NCBI GenBank assembly: GCA_965213855.1
Contig: CBDCAA010000008.1
Span: 1,178,001 to 1,242,000, forward strand
DNA from: JBBROS01 sp965213855
Lineage (GTDB): Bacteria > Pseudomonadota > Alphaproteobacteria > Acetobacterales > Acetobacteraceae
Length of the DNA stretch: 64,000 nt
Direction of reading: 5' to 3'
The translations under genes and the position numbers were made by a program. Positions 34,445 to 43,112 of this stretch are shown piece by piece (the stretch's first letter is position 1; the number at the start of each line of letters is the position of its first letter). Below the pieces are notes generated by a model. The model made no database searches and was not told the DNA's origin. It worked only from the letters and a program-made list of their open reading frames with translations.

Positions 34445-36352
34445 ATGCGCACCGCGATCGCCGCCGCCGCCTGCCTCGTTGCATTATCGGTGCCGGGCAA
34501 GGCGCACGTTGTCAGCCTCCAGGTGATCGAGGAGCAGCCCTTCGCCGACGGCGCCGTCTTCGGCCCGGCTGGCCCTTACCACCGTGTGCGCGCCATCGCC
34601 CATGGCGAGCTCGACCCCGCCGCCCCGGCCAATGCAGGCGTCGCCCTGCTCGACCGCGCCCCGCGCAATGCACGCGGCATGGTGGAATACGACACCGACG
34701 TGTTCATCCTGGAGCCGCAGGACCCGACACGCGGCAGCCATGTGATGCTGTATGACGTGCTGAACCGCGGCAACAAGTTCGTCACCTCATGGCTCGACGA
34801 CGCGGCCGAGCCCGCCGGCTTGTCGCTGAATGACCCGCGGACCGTGGCGGACGCGGGCAGCGGCTTCGTTTTCGACCGCGGCTACACCGTCGTCTGGTCC
34901 GGCTGGCAGCCCGAGGCGCCCACGGCGAACGGCGGCATGGTCATCCGCGTGCCGGTCGCGACCGACGGCGGCCGGCCGATCACGAAGACGATCCGCCACG
35001 AGTTCGTTCAAGGCACCCGCGGGCCGGAGAACGTGCGGATCATTCCCCTGCCCTATCCCGTGGCGGACATGCAGACGGGGGAGCTGTTCACGCGCGCGGC
35101 CGAAGGCGACCCGCGCGTGCCGGTGCCGCGCGCCGCATGGTCCTGGATGGACGACCGTACCATCCAGCTGCTGCCCTTCGGCACGACGCCGGTTCCGCGG
35201 CACATCTACGACTTCGTCTATGAGGCACGCGACCCGACGGTCGACGGCATCGGGTTCGCCGCGGTCCGCGACGTCGTCAGCGATCTGCGCGGCCGGCTCG
35301 GCACCCCGCACGTGCTGGGCTTCGGCGTATCGCTCAGCGGACGGTTCCTGCGCCATTTCATCGACCTTGGGATGAACCGGGACGAGGCCGGCGCGCGGGT
35401 GTTCGATGGCGTGCTGCCGCATATCGGCGGCGCCGGGAAGGTGTTCGCCAACGAGGCCTTCGCCATGCCCGGCCGCACCGCCACGCAGCACGAGGACCGC
35501 TTCTACCCGGAGATTTGGGCGCCGGTCGGCTATGGCCCCGGCGGCATGCTGCGCGACCCGGCCACCGACCCGAAGATCATCGAGATGAACACCTCGACCG
35601 AATACTGGCAAAAAGGCGCGTCGTTGGTCCATACCGACGCGGACGGTCATGACATGGCGCTGCCGCCGGGCGTGCGCATGATGCTCGTCGCCGGGACGCA
35701 GCATGGCGGCCATAGCGGCACCCCGGCCACCGCGGGCGTCTGCGCCAACCCGCGCAACCCGAACAGCGCCGGACCGGCCCTGCGGGCGGCGCTCGTGAAC
35801 CTGGAGGACTGGGTGGTTCGCGGAACACCGCCACCCGACAGCCTGGTGCCGCGCCTGGCCGACGAATCGGCCGTCCCGGCCGCCGCGATCCGGCACCCCG
35901 CTATCCCGGGCGTGACATGGCCGGCGCACGACAACCCGGTCGAGCGCCCCGGCGGCGCGCCCGTCGACTGGGTGCATCCACCCATCACGCCGACCACCCA
36001 GGCGACGACCCTCGTCGCCGCCATCGACGCAGACGGCAACGAGGTGGCCGGCCTCCGCCTCCCGCCGCTCGCCGTCCCGCTCGGCACCTACACCGGCGTC
36101 AACGTCTATAAGGACCTGCCCGGTGAACTCTGCGACCGCGACGGCATGTTCATCCCCTTCGCCCGCACCCGCGCCGATCGCGAGCGCACCGGAGACCCGC
36201 GCCCCTCGCTCGAGGAGCGCTACGCCGGCCGGGACGACTATGTGGCGAAGGTCAAAGCCGCCGGGGACTCGCTGGTCAAGGCCCGCCTGCTGCTCCCCGG
36301 AGACCGCGACCGTTACGTGGCCGCCGCGCGCCAAGCGCCCGGGTTCCAGTAG
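34445..36352 (+). CDS. Exported alpha/beta hydrolase domain protein (Abhydrolase_10-like)
   Basis: 635 residues from ATG 34445, preceded by the excellent ribosome site GGAGGAG (34433-34439). Residues 1-~21 are a signal peptide (AIAAAACLVALSVPGKA-H). The probable nucleophile is in GFGVSLSGRFLRHF (around residue 302); histidines in GTQHGGHSGTP may complete the active site. The overall pattern (DVLNRGNKF; VVWSGWQPE; NTSTEYWQKGASLVHTD) matches a family of large secreted hydrolases annotated only as alpha/beta hydrolase domain-containing. Likely acts on an ester in the periplasm; the substrate is unknown. Confidence 0.8.
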   Translation: MRTAIAAAACLVALSVPGKAHVVSLQVIEEQPFADGAVFGPAGPYHRVRAIAHGELDPAAPANAGVALLDRAPRNARGMVEYDTDVFILEPQDPTRGSHVMLYDVLNRGNKFVTSWLDDAAEPAGLSLNDPRTVADAGSGFVFDRGYTVVWSGWQPEAPTANGGMVIRVPVATDGGRPITKTIRHEFVQGTRGPENVRIIPLPYPVADMQTGELFTRAAEGDPRVPVPRAAWSWMDDRTIQLLPFGTTPVPRHIYDFVYEARDPTVDGIGFAAVRDVVSDLRGRLGTPHVLGFGVSLSGRFLRHFIDLGMNRDEAGARVFDGVLPHIGGAGKVFANEAFAMPGRTATQHEDRFYPEIWAPVGYGPGGMLRDPATDPKIIEMNTSTEYWQKGASLVHTDADGHDMALPPGVRMMLVAGTQHGGHSGTPATAGVCANPRNPNSAGPALRAALVNLEDWVVRGTPPPDSLVPRLADESAVPAAAIRHPAIPGVTWPAHDNPVERPGGAPVDWVHPPITPTTQATTLVAAIDADGNEVAGLRLPPLAVPLGTYTGVNVYKDLPGELCDRDGMFIPFARTRADRERTGDPRPSLEERYAGRDDYVAKVKAAGDSLVKARLLLPGDRDRYVAAARQAPGFQ

Positions 36353-36406
36353 GTCGATCGGACCCACCACACAACTCCGCACCCATCCCAGCCTGCTCGA
36401 CGGACC

Positions 36407-37699
36407 TCAGACCCCCTCGAACGGGTCCCGCATCAAGATCGTGTCGTCCCGCTCCGGGCTGGTCGAGAGCAGCGTCACCGGCGTCTCCACCAGCTCCTCG
36501 ATGCGCCGCACGTACTTGATCGCCTGCGCCGGCAGCTCGCCCCAGGAACGGGCGCCGCGGGTGCTGTCGGTCCAGCCCTCGATCTCCTCATAGACCGGCG
36601 TGGCCGCCGCCTGCGCCGCCTGCCCTGCCGGCAGATGGCCGACGCGCCTGCCGCCGATCTCGTAGCCGATCCCGATCTTCAAGGTCGGCATCCCGTCCAG
36701 CACGTCGAGCTTCGTCAGCGCCAGCCCCTGCACTCCGCCCACCTTGCAGGCCTGCCGCACCAGCGCCGCGTCGAACCAGCCGCACCGCCGCGGCCGGCCC
36801 GTCACCACCCCGAACTCGTGCCCACGCGTGCCCAGCATCTGCCCGGTCTCGTCCGTCAGCTCCGTCGGGAACGGCCCGCTGCCCACACGGGTCGTGTAGG
36901 CCTTCGCGATCCCCAGCACGAACCCCACCGCACCCGGCCCGATCCCGGATCCGGCCGCCGCCGTCGCCGCGACGGTGTTGCTGCTGGTCACGAACGGATA
37001 GGTGCCATGATCGACGTCCAGCATCACCGCCTGCGCCCCTTCGAACAGGATGCGCGTTCCCGCCCGGCGCGCCTGGTCCAGCCGCTCCCAGACCGGCTCC
37101 AGATGCGGAAGCAGCCGCGGCGCCAGCGCCATCAGCCAATCGAGCATCGCCTGCTTCTCCACAAGCGGCGCGCCCAACCCGGCCAGCAGCGCATTGTGGT
37201 GCAGCAGCATTTCGTCGAGCTTGTCGGACAGCGTCTCCGGCTCGGCCAGGTCGCAGGCGCGGATCGCCCGGCGGCCGACCTTGTCCTCATAGGCCGGGCC
37301 GATCCCCCGCCCCGTGGTGCCGATCTTACGCTCGCCCCGGGCCGCCTCCCGCGCCCGGTCCAGCGCGCCGTGCACCGGCAGGATCAGCACGGCGTTCTCG
37401 GCGATCCGGAGCGTCTCCGGGGTCACCGCCAGGCCCTGCGCGCGGACCCGGTCGATCTCGGCCAGCAGCGCCTCCGGATCGACCACCACGCCGTTGCCGA
37501 TGATGCCGAGCTTGCCCCGCACCAGGCCGCTGGGCAGCAGGCTCAGCTTATACGTCTGGTTGCCGACCACCAGCGTGTGCCCGGCATTGTGGCCGCCCTG
37601 GAAGCGGACGACGATCTCGGCACGGCTCGCCAGCCAGTCGACCACCTTGCCCTTGCCCTCGTCGCCCCATTGCGCGCCGATCACACAGACGTTGGCCAT
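36407..37699 (-). CDS. purA: Adenylosuccinate synthetase
   Basis: 430 residues. QWGDEGKGKVVDWLA is the GTP P-loop at the N-terminus; FQGGHNAGHTLVV, GTTGRGIGPAYEDKVGRR, LFEGAQAVMLDVDHGTYPFV and TGRPRRCGWFD are the IMP/aspartate and GTP motifs. It converts IMP to adenylosuccinate. It begins one base after hisZ ends; the hisZ-purA order is common in alphaproteobacteria and links purine and histidine synthesis, which share intermediates. Confidence 0.98.
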   Translation of the reverse strand: MANVCVIGAQWGDEGKGKVVDWLASRAEIVVRFQGGHNAGHTLVVGNQTYKLSLLPSGLVRGKLGIIGNGVVVDPEALLAEIDRVRAQGLAVTPETLRIAENAVLILPVHGALDRAREAARGERKIGTTGRGIGPAYEDKVGRRAIRACDLAEPETLSDKLDEMLLHHNALLAGLGAPLVEKQAMLDWLMALAPRLLPHLEPVWERLDQARRAGTRILFEGAQAVMLDVDHGTYPFVTSSNTVAATAAAGSGIGPGAVGFVLGIAKAYTTRVGSGPFPTELTDETGQMLGTRGHEFGVVTGRPRRCGWFDAALVRQACKVGGVQGLALTKLDVLDGMPTLKIGIGYEIGGRRVGHLPAGQAAQAAATPVYEEIEGWTDSTRGARSWGELPAQAIKYVRRIEELVETPVTLLSTSPERDDTILMRDPFEGV

Positions 37700-37700
37700 T

Positions 37701-38852
37701 TCAGCTCTCCGGGTTCAGGGCCACGGCGGCGCCGTCGCGCAGGATGTGAGTGCACTGCAGGCGGGCAGCCTCGGCGGCCGCGCCGTCACTGGGGGCCAGC
37801 GCCCCGATGGTCGCGTAGCCTTCCGACCGCAGCCGCGCGCCCGCTTCCACCGCGGCGCCCCAGGGCAGGAACACCCGCGGCCGGACTGGCGGCGGTGGGC
37901 ACACGCGCAGGATCGCGTCCGGGAACAACGTCAATCCCGTCGCCGGCTCCTCGCCCGACAGATAGCGCCCGCCCCGGCCCAGCTCTTCTGCACGTCCGTG
38001 CGAGAACACCGTAAGGCAGATGCCGGTGTGATAGCGGAAGCCCCTGAACTCGAGCGGATCGAGCGTAAGCCGGAGGTCCGGCGCCCGCGCCCGCACCGCC
38101 GCGACCGTCGCGCGCAGGCGCTCGCGCATCGCCGCCGGCCCGGCGCCAAGGTCTGCGCCGTCGAGCACCGCAAGCGCCGGGCCGACCGGACCGGCGGCGA
38201 GCAGCAGGTCCGTCAGCAAGCCCGCGATGCGGCCGCCGTGCTCGGCCACCGCAGCCGAGTCCTTCCGGTCGAGCGCATGCGTCAGCGCGGTCCGGGATGC
38301 GCCGCCGATCCCTGCCCCGTCCAGCAGGGCTGGCGCCAGCGTCGGCATCGTCAGGTCGATGCTGACCCGCGACAGGCCGAGCGAGCCGAGCGCTTCGGCG
38401 GCCAGCAGGATCATTTCCGCATCTGCGGCCGGCGCGTCCGGGCCGATCAGCTCGATCCCGGCCTGCGCCACCTGCCGGTTCGGATCCACTTGGCTGCCCC
38501 GCACCAGCAGGCACTGCCCGGCGTAGGACAGCCGCAGCGGCCGTGGCCGGCCCATGAGCCGCGTCCCCGCGATCCGCGCAACCTGCGGCGTCATGTCCGC
38601 CCGCAGCCCCAGCATCCGGTGCGTGTCCGGATCCATCAGCCGGAACGTCTGCTCGCCCATGGCGGCCCCGGTGCCGGTCAGCAGCCCATCCGCGAACTCC
38701 AGCAACGGCGGCTTCACCCGCTGGTAGCCGTGGCTGTGGAACACCTTCATCAGCCGCCCGACCGCGATGGCTTCCGCCTCCGCCTCCGGCGGCAGCAGGT
38801 CGGCAAGCCCGTTCGGCAGCAACGCCGGGTTCGGTGGGAGGTCGTTGGTCAT
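37701..38852 (-). CDS. hisZ: ATP phosphoribosyltransferase regulatory subunit HisZ
   Basis: 383 residues, histidyl-tRNA synthetase paralogue. GLADLLPPEAEAEA near the N-terminus, QRVKPPLLEFADGLLTGTG, QTFRLMDPDTHRMLGLRADM (the motif-2-like segment) and FRYHTGICLTVF are present, but a full HisRS C-terminal domain is missing, as expected for HisZ. It forms an octamer with the short HisG to make the first enzyme of histidine synthesis; hisG itself is not in the window. A 10-base palindrome GTTCTAGAAC (38862-38871) lies just upstream of the ATG and no ribosome site is evident. Confidence 0.92.
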   Translation of the reverse strand: MTNDLPPNPALLPNGLADLLPPEAEAEAIAVGRLMKVFHSHGYQRVKPPLLEFADGLLTGTGAAMGEQTFRLMDPDTHRMLGLRADMTPQVARIAGTRLMGRPRPLRLSYAGQCLLVRGSQVDPNRQVAQAGIELIGPDAPAADAEMILLAAEALGSLGLSRVSIDLTMPTLAPALLDGAGIGGASRTALTHALDRKDSAAVAEHGGRIAGLLTDLLLAAGPVGPALAVLDGADLGAGPAAMRERLRATVAAVRARAPDLRLTLDPLEFRGFRYHTGICLTVFSHGRAEELGRGGRYLSGEEPATGLTLFPDAILRVCPPPPVRPRVFLPWGAAVEAGARLRSEGYATIGALAPSDGAAAEAARLQCTHILRDGAAVALNPES

Positions 38853-38861
38853 GACCGGGGC

Positions 38862-38871
38862 GTTCTAGAAC
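38862..38871. promoter_or_regulatory. Perfect palindrome upstream of hisZ
   Basis: GTTCTAGAAC is a perfect 10-base palindrome ten bases before the hisZ ATG (minus strand). It includes TAGAAC, a possible -10-like hexamer that would place transcription start near the start codon. Could be an operator or a chance palindrome. Confidence 0.3.
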
Positions 38872-38990
38872 AGTCTGCCGCCCCGCGAAACCGGCCGGGC
38901 GCCCAGGTCGCCAATCCTCCGCCAACGGAACGATTGACACCGCACCCGCCCGGCGTGACCCTCGGCCATCGAGGGTGCGGAGCGCCGAGG

Positions 38991-39686
38991 ATGAAAGACG
39001 TGGTCCTTGTGATGGCCGCCGTGTCGTCCTGCGGGATGGTGCTTGGGCCAAGCGACTCCCGCGCGACGACGTTGTTCTCGGCCGACTACGCCGGTATCGC
39101 GCAGGGAACCGCGGTCGACGCCACCGGCCACTACTTCACGTTCAGCAATGCGCCCATCACCGGAACGTTCTCGGCCGACACGTCGAACTGCACCCCGATC
39201 TCTGGCGGCGGCATCGTCCTTCCGTCCTGCTTCCTCCACGGCCAAAGCCTGTCGCTGACTTACAACAGCCAGTATTTCAACGGCCAACTCCGGCTCGGGG
39301 GGGCCTTGGTTTCGGTCGACAACGCGCCCGCCGAGCAGAAGCTCAGCTTCGTGGTCGACTACTCCCTCCAGCCGTACGATTCGATGATCGACCTTGCCGG
39401 CCCGGCGAACGCCTTCATCAACGGCGCCAACTTCCAGTCGCTCCATCCCGGGCCCGTGGACGTGAGCCAGTCCGACATCGTCCTCAACTTCGCCAGCTCG
39501 GGCGGCGCGACCGTCGCGCTGACCTCGTTCACGTTCGTGCCGGAGCCGGCGAGCGCGTGCTTGCTCGCCGGCTTCGCCATGGTTGGCCTGCTGCTCCGGT
39601 CAGCGCTCCGCCGTGCCGAGACGGTCCGGCCGGCCCGTCGCCTTCCGCGCATGATAGCCGGGCAGCATCGGCTCAAGCGCGCTTGA
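38991..39686 (+). CDS. PEP-CTERM sorting-domain protein
   Basis: 231 residues. Signal peptide at 1-~24 (VVLVMAAVSSCGMVLGPSDS). The middle is a Ser/Thr/Asn-rich secreted domain with one cysteine pair (NCTPISGGGIVLPSC) and no recognised fold. The C-terminus has the sorting signal VPEPASACLLAGFAMVGLLL followed by basic RSALRRAE, which exosortase would cleave. The PEP motif is then followed by an unusually long ~20-residue cytosolic tail (TVRPARRLPRMIAGQHRLKR). No exosortase gene is in the window. Its last 14 bases overlap the convergent serC end. Confidence 0.82.
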   Translation: MKDVVLVMAAVSSCGMVLGPSDSRATTLFSADYAGIAQGTAVDATGHYFTFSNAPITGTFSADTSNCTPISGGGIVLPSCFLHGQSLSLTYNSQYFNGQLRLGGALVSVDNAPAEQKLSFVVDYSLQPYDSMIDLAGPANAFINGANFQSLHPGPVDVSQSDIVLNFASSGGATVALTSFTFVPEPASACLLAGFAMVGLLLRSALRRAETVRPARRLPRMIAGQHRLKRA

Positions 39687-40860
39687 GGCAGCGCTCCGCC
39701 GCCCAATCCAGCCATGGCAGCAGCGCAGATATATCTGCCGTCTCCACGGTCGCCCCGCCCCAGATCCGCAGGCCAGGCCCCGAATCACGGTGCGCCACGA
39801 TGTCGAACGCCGCCCCCTCCGCCTCCAGCAGCACCGCCATCGCCTTGACCGCCCGCCATTGTCCATCCGTATCGAGCGCCGTGAACCCCGGATCCTCGAT
39901 CCGCAGGCAGATCGAGGTGCAGGACCGCGTGGCCGGCGCCTCGGCCAGGAACGCCGCCCACCGGCTTCGCCCGACCCACGCCGCGACCGCCGCCAGGTTC
40001 GCCTCGCTCCGCTCGACCAAGCCCGACAGCCCGCCCACGCCCTCAGCCCAGCGCAACCCGTCGACCGCATCCTCGACGCACAGCATGCTCGGCGTGTTGA
40101 TCGTGTCCCCCTTGAAGATGCCGGCGCTCAGCCGGCCGCCCGAGGCCAGCCGGAAGACCTTTGGCAGCGGCCAGGGCGGGGTGTAGCTCTCCAGCCGCTC
40201 GACTGCCCGCGGCGACAACGCGATCATCCCGTGCCCCGCCTCGCCCCCCAGCACCTTCTGCCAGGACCATGTCACCACATCGAGCTTGTCCCACGGCAGC
40301 CGCATCGCGAACGCGGCCGACGTCGCGTCGCAGATCACCAGGCCAGCCCGATCGGCGGCAATGAAGTCCGCGTGCGGCAGGCGGACGCCCGAGGTCGTCC
40401 CGTTCCAGGCCAGCACCAGATCATGCCCGGGATCGACCCGCGACAGATCGGGCAGGCGGCCATAGGGCGCCTCCAGGACCTGCACGCCCTCCACCCTCAA
40501 GTGCCGCTGGATGTCGCTGGCCCAGGTGCGCGAGAACGTCTCGAAGGCAAGCACGTCGACCGGCCGCGCGCCGAGCAGCGACCACATGGCCATCTCAACC
40601 GCCCCCGTGTCGGACCCGGGCACCACGCCCAGCACCCAGCCGGCCGGCATCTCGAGCACGGCGCGCGACCGCTCGATCACCTCGACGATGCGTGCCTTCG
40701 GCCCGGCCGCACGATGGCTGCGGCCCAGCCAGGCGCCTTCAAGCGCGGCAAGCGACCAGCCTGGGCGCTTGGCGCACGGCCCGGAGGCGAAGTTCGGGTT
40801 GCGCGGACGCAGCATGGGCGGCGGCACCAGATCCTGTACGATGGGTGCGTCGTCGAACAT
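39673..40860 (-). CDS. serC: Phosphoserine aminotransferase
   Basis: 395 residues, class V aminotransferase of the alphaproteobacterial/archaeal SerC subgroup. RNPNFASGPCAKRPGW opens the protein, GSDTGAVEMAMWSLLG binds phosphate, DATSAAFAMRLPWDKLDVVT precedes the PLP lysine in WSWQKVLGGEAGHG, and FKGDTINTPSMLCVED follows. It makes phosphoserine from 3-phosphohydroxypyruvate. serA, often next to serC in this group, is not adjacent. Start ATG 40860 from the conserved N-terminus. Confidence 0.94.
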   Translation of the reverse strand: MFDDAPIVQDLVPPPMLRPRNPNFASGPCAKRPGWSLAALEGAWLGRSHRAAGPKARIVEVIERSRAVLEMPAGWVLGVVPGSDTGAVEMAMWSLLGARPVDVLAFETFSRTWASDIQRHLRVEGVQVLEAPYGRLPDLSRVDPGHDLVLAWNGTTSGVRLPHADFIAADRAGLVICDATSAAFAMRLPWDKLDVVTWSWQKVLGGEAGHGMIALSPRAVERLESYTPPWPLPKVFRLASGGRLSAGIFKGDTINTPSMLCVEDAVDGLRWAEGVGGLSGLVERSEANLAAVAAWVGRSRWAAFLAEAPATRSCTSICLRIEDPGFTALDTDGQWRAVKAMAVLLEAEGAAFDIVAHRDSGPGLRIWGGATVETADISALLPWLDWAAERCLKRA

Positions 40861-40960
40861 GGCGGCTCCCCTCTCGGATGAATGGCCCTTGATGCGTGGG
40901 TGCCGCGCGTCTGGCAAGCCGGTCTTGGACGGCTGAGTCCCGCAGGGTATGGCTAAGTCT

Positions 40961-42847
40961 TCAGCCCGTTCGGTTCGGCGAAGCGGGCACCGACGTGCCG
41001 GCCTCTGCCCCCAGGCTCGCGTCCGGGTGGCCTCCCAAACGCATCGCGGTCGTGACCAGCGCGACGTGGCTGAAGGCCTGCGGGAAGTTGCCGAGGAAGC
41101 GCTTGCCGACCGGGTCGTACTCCTCGCTGAGCAGGCCGACGTCGTTGCACAGGCCGACGAGCCGCTCGAACAAGGCCGTCGCCTCGTCCAGCCGGCCCTG
41201 CATGTGCATGATCGACGCCAGCCAGAAGCTGCAGGCCAGGAAGGCGCCCTCGCCATCGGGCAAGCCGTCGGTTCGCCCTTCGGCGCGGTAACGGAGGACG
41301 AAACCATCGACGACCAGGTCGCGCTCGATCGCGGCGATGGTGCCGACGATCCGCTCGTCGTCGATCGGCAGGAAGCCGACGGTCGGGATCAGCAGCAGGC
41401 TCGCGTCCAGCGCCGGGTCGCCAAAGCTCTGGGTGAAGCTGCCGAGCCCCGCATCGTATCCCTCGGCGCAGACCCGGCGGTGGATCGCGTCGCGCACCGC
41501 CTCCCATCGCGCGACATCGCCGTCCAGGCCATGCCGGCGCGCATCGCGCACGCCGCGTTCGAAGGCAACCCAGGCCATCACCTTGCTGAAGGTGAAATGG
41601 CGCCGGCCGCCGCGGGTCTCCCACATGCCCTCGTCCGGCTGCTCCCACACCGTTTCCAGGTGTTCGAGCATGCCGCGCTGCAGCGGCCAGATATCCTCGC
41701 CCGAGAGCAGGCCGGAGGCGCGCGCGACATGCAGGGCGCTCATGACCTCGCCATACACGTCCAGTTGCAGTTGGGCGGCGGCGGCGTTGCCGGTCCGCAC
41801 GGGCTTGGCGCCCTGGTAGCCGGGCAGCCAGGTCAGCTCCGTCTCGTCCAGACGGCGCTCCCCGGCGAGGCCATACATGATCTGAAGTTGTTCCGGGCTG
41901 CCGGCGACGCTGCGATGCAGCCACTCGGCCCAGGCCTGCGCCTCCGCCGTGAACCCGGCGCCCATGAAGGCGAACAGCGTGATGACCGCGTCGCGGAGCC
42001 AGCAGAACCGGTAGTCCCAGTTGCGGGTCCCACCAGGCTGTTCGGGCAGGGACGTGGTCGCGGCGGCCACGATCCCACCCGTGGGGGCGTAGGTCAGGCC
42101 CTTGAGGGTGATGAGCGAACGCTTCACCGCGGCCTCTGCCGGGCCCTCGTACTTCAGCATGGCCGACCACTTCGACCAATACTGCTCGGTCGCATACAGT
42201 GCGTCCTCGGCATCCGGGCTCATCGGCAGCTTCAGGTGGGACGGGCCATGGGTCAGAACGAAGTCGACGCGCTCCCCTTCGGCCACGGTGAACTCGCCGA
42301 TCGTCTTCATGTCTTCGCCGCGCAGGCCGATGCCGGTCCGCAGCACGATCATCTCGGGGCCGGCGATCGCGACGATGCCGTTCCCGCCCCGCCGCTGCGT
42401 GACCCACGGGATCGCCTGGCCGTAGTCGAAGCGGAGCACGATCTCCATCCGCATCGCGACGCGGCCCCGGCGGCACTCCACGATGCGCACGATGCTGCTG
42501 TTGCCGAGTTCCGGGACCATGAAGTCGATCAGCGCGACCTCGCCCTCGTCGGTCGTGAACACCGTTTCAAGAATGAGGCTCCCGTCGCGGTAGCGCCGGG
42601 TGGCCGGCGCACTGGCCCCGGCGGGCGCGATCAGGAAGCGGCCATGCTCGGGCGTGCCGAGCAGGGCGGTGAAGCACGCCGGGCTGTCGAACCGAGGCAG
42701 GCAGAGCCAGTCGATGCTGCCGGCCCGGCTGACGAGGGCCGCGGTCGCGCAGTCGCCGATGAGCGCGTAATCCTCGATCCGCATGGAGTCGGTGACGTCC
42801 TCGGCCGGCGGGACGGTCGGTGGAGATTGGCGGATCGCGTCGGTCAT
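40961..42847 (-). CDS. Glycoside hydrolase family 15 protein (glucoamylase/trehalase-like)
   Basis: 628 residues. An N-terminal beta-sandwich (RIEDYALIGDCATAALVSRA; GSIDWLCLPRFDSPACF) leads to an alpha/alpha barrel with GTRNWDYRFCWLRDAV (about 280-295), EQPDEGMWETRGGRRHFTFS (first catalytic Glu) and LLSEEYDPVGKRFLGNFPQA (second catalytic Glu). GH15 enzymes of this bacterial type hydrolyse trehalose or alpha-glucans. ATG 42847 was chosen; upstream in-frame sequence lies in the divergent promoter region. No trehalose or glycogen genes are adjacent. Substrate cannot be fixed from sequence. Confidence 0.9.
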   Translation of the reverse strand: MTDAIRQSPPTVPPAEDVTDSMRIEDYALIGDCATAALVSRAGSIDWLCLPRFDSPACFTALLGTPEHGRFLIAPAGASAPATRRYRDGSLILETVFTTDEGEVALIDFMVPELGNSSIVRIVECRRGRVAMRMEIVLRFDYGQAIPWVTQRRGGNGIVAIAGPEMIVLRTGIGLRGEDMKTIGEFTVAEGERVDFVLTHGPSHLKLPMSPDAEDALYATEQYWSKWSAMLKYEGPAEAAVKRSLITLKGLTYAPTGGIVAAATTSLPEQPGGTRNWDYRFCWLRDAVITLFAFMGAGFTAEAQAWAEWLHRSVAGSPEQLQIMYGLAGERRLDETELTWLPGYQGAKPVRTGNAAAAQLQLDVYGEVMSALHVARASGLLSGEDIWPLQRGMLEHLETVWEQPDEGMWETRGGRRHFTFSKVMAWVAFERGVRDARRHGLDGDVARWEAVRDAIHRRVCAEGYDAGLGSFTQSFGDPALDASLLLIPTVGFLPIDDERIVGTIAAIERDLVVDGFVLRYRAEGRTDGLPDGEGAFLACSFWLASIMHMQGRLDEATALFERLVGLCNDVGLLSEEYDPVGKRFLGNFPQAFSHVALVTTAMRLGGHPDASLGAEAGTSVPASPNRTG

Positions 42848-42915
42848 CGGTCTACCGTATCTGCGTGGGGGAGCGCTGTCATGGTGCAGGACAGACCAGG
42901 ACGCGGCTGCACTGC

Positions 42916-42955
42916 ACGCCAAACGGTTGACTTTTGGCGTTCGTTTCCCGATATG
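42916..42955 (+). promoter_or_regulatory. Candidate promoter with palindrome over the -35 box, upstream of the DEAD-box helicase
   Basis: ACGCCAAA (42916-42923) and TTTGGCGT (42933-42940) are perfect 8-base inverted repeats. The nine bases between them contain TTGACT (42927-42932), a good -35 hexamer; GATATG (42950-42955) follows at 17 bases as a weak -10. A protein bound to the palindrome would cover the -35. This would give a ~150-base leader for the helicase. I see nothing else definite in the 265-base gap. Confidence 0.4.
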
Positions 42956-43112
42956 GCGGCTCGTGCACGTCCCGGAGTGCTGCGACATCGTGCGCGGCCA
43001 CTGCAGGCTTGGAACGCCGGGCTGGGTCGAGGCGGTCCGTCGGTTTGATGGGCTGGTTCAGAGACTGGGACGGCATTGCGAAAACCCACGCTGAAATGAG
43101 ACCCTTCGTTTG

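Noticed and set aside
42848..43112. Possible tRNA or small RNA gene in the longest intergenic gap
   Set aside because: No cloverleaf, no GGTTCGAATCC-like T arm and no terminator; only promoter-like elements are visible.
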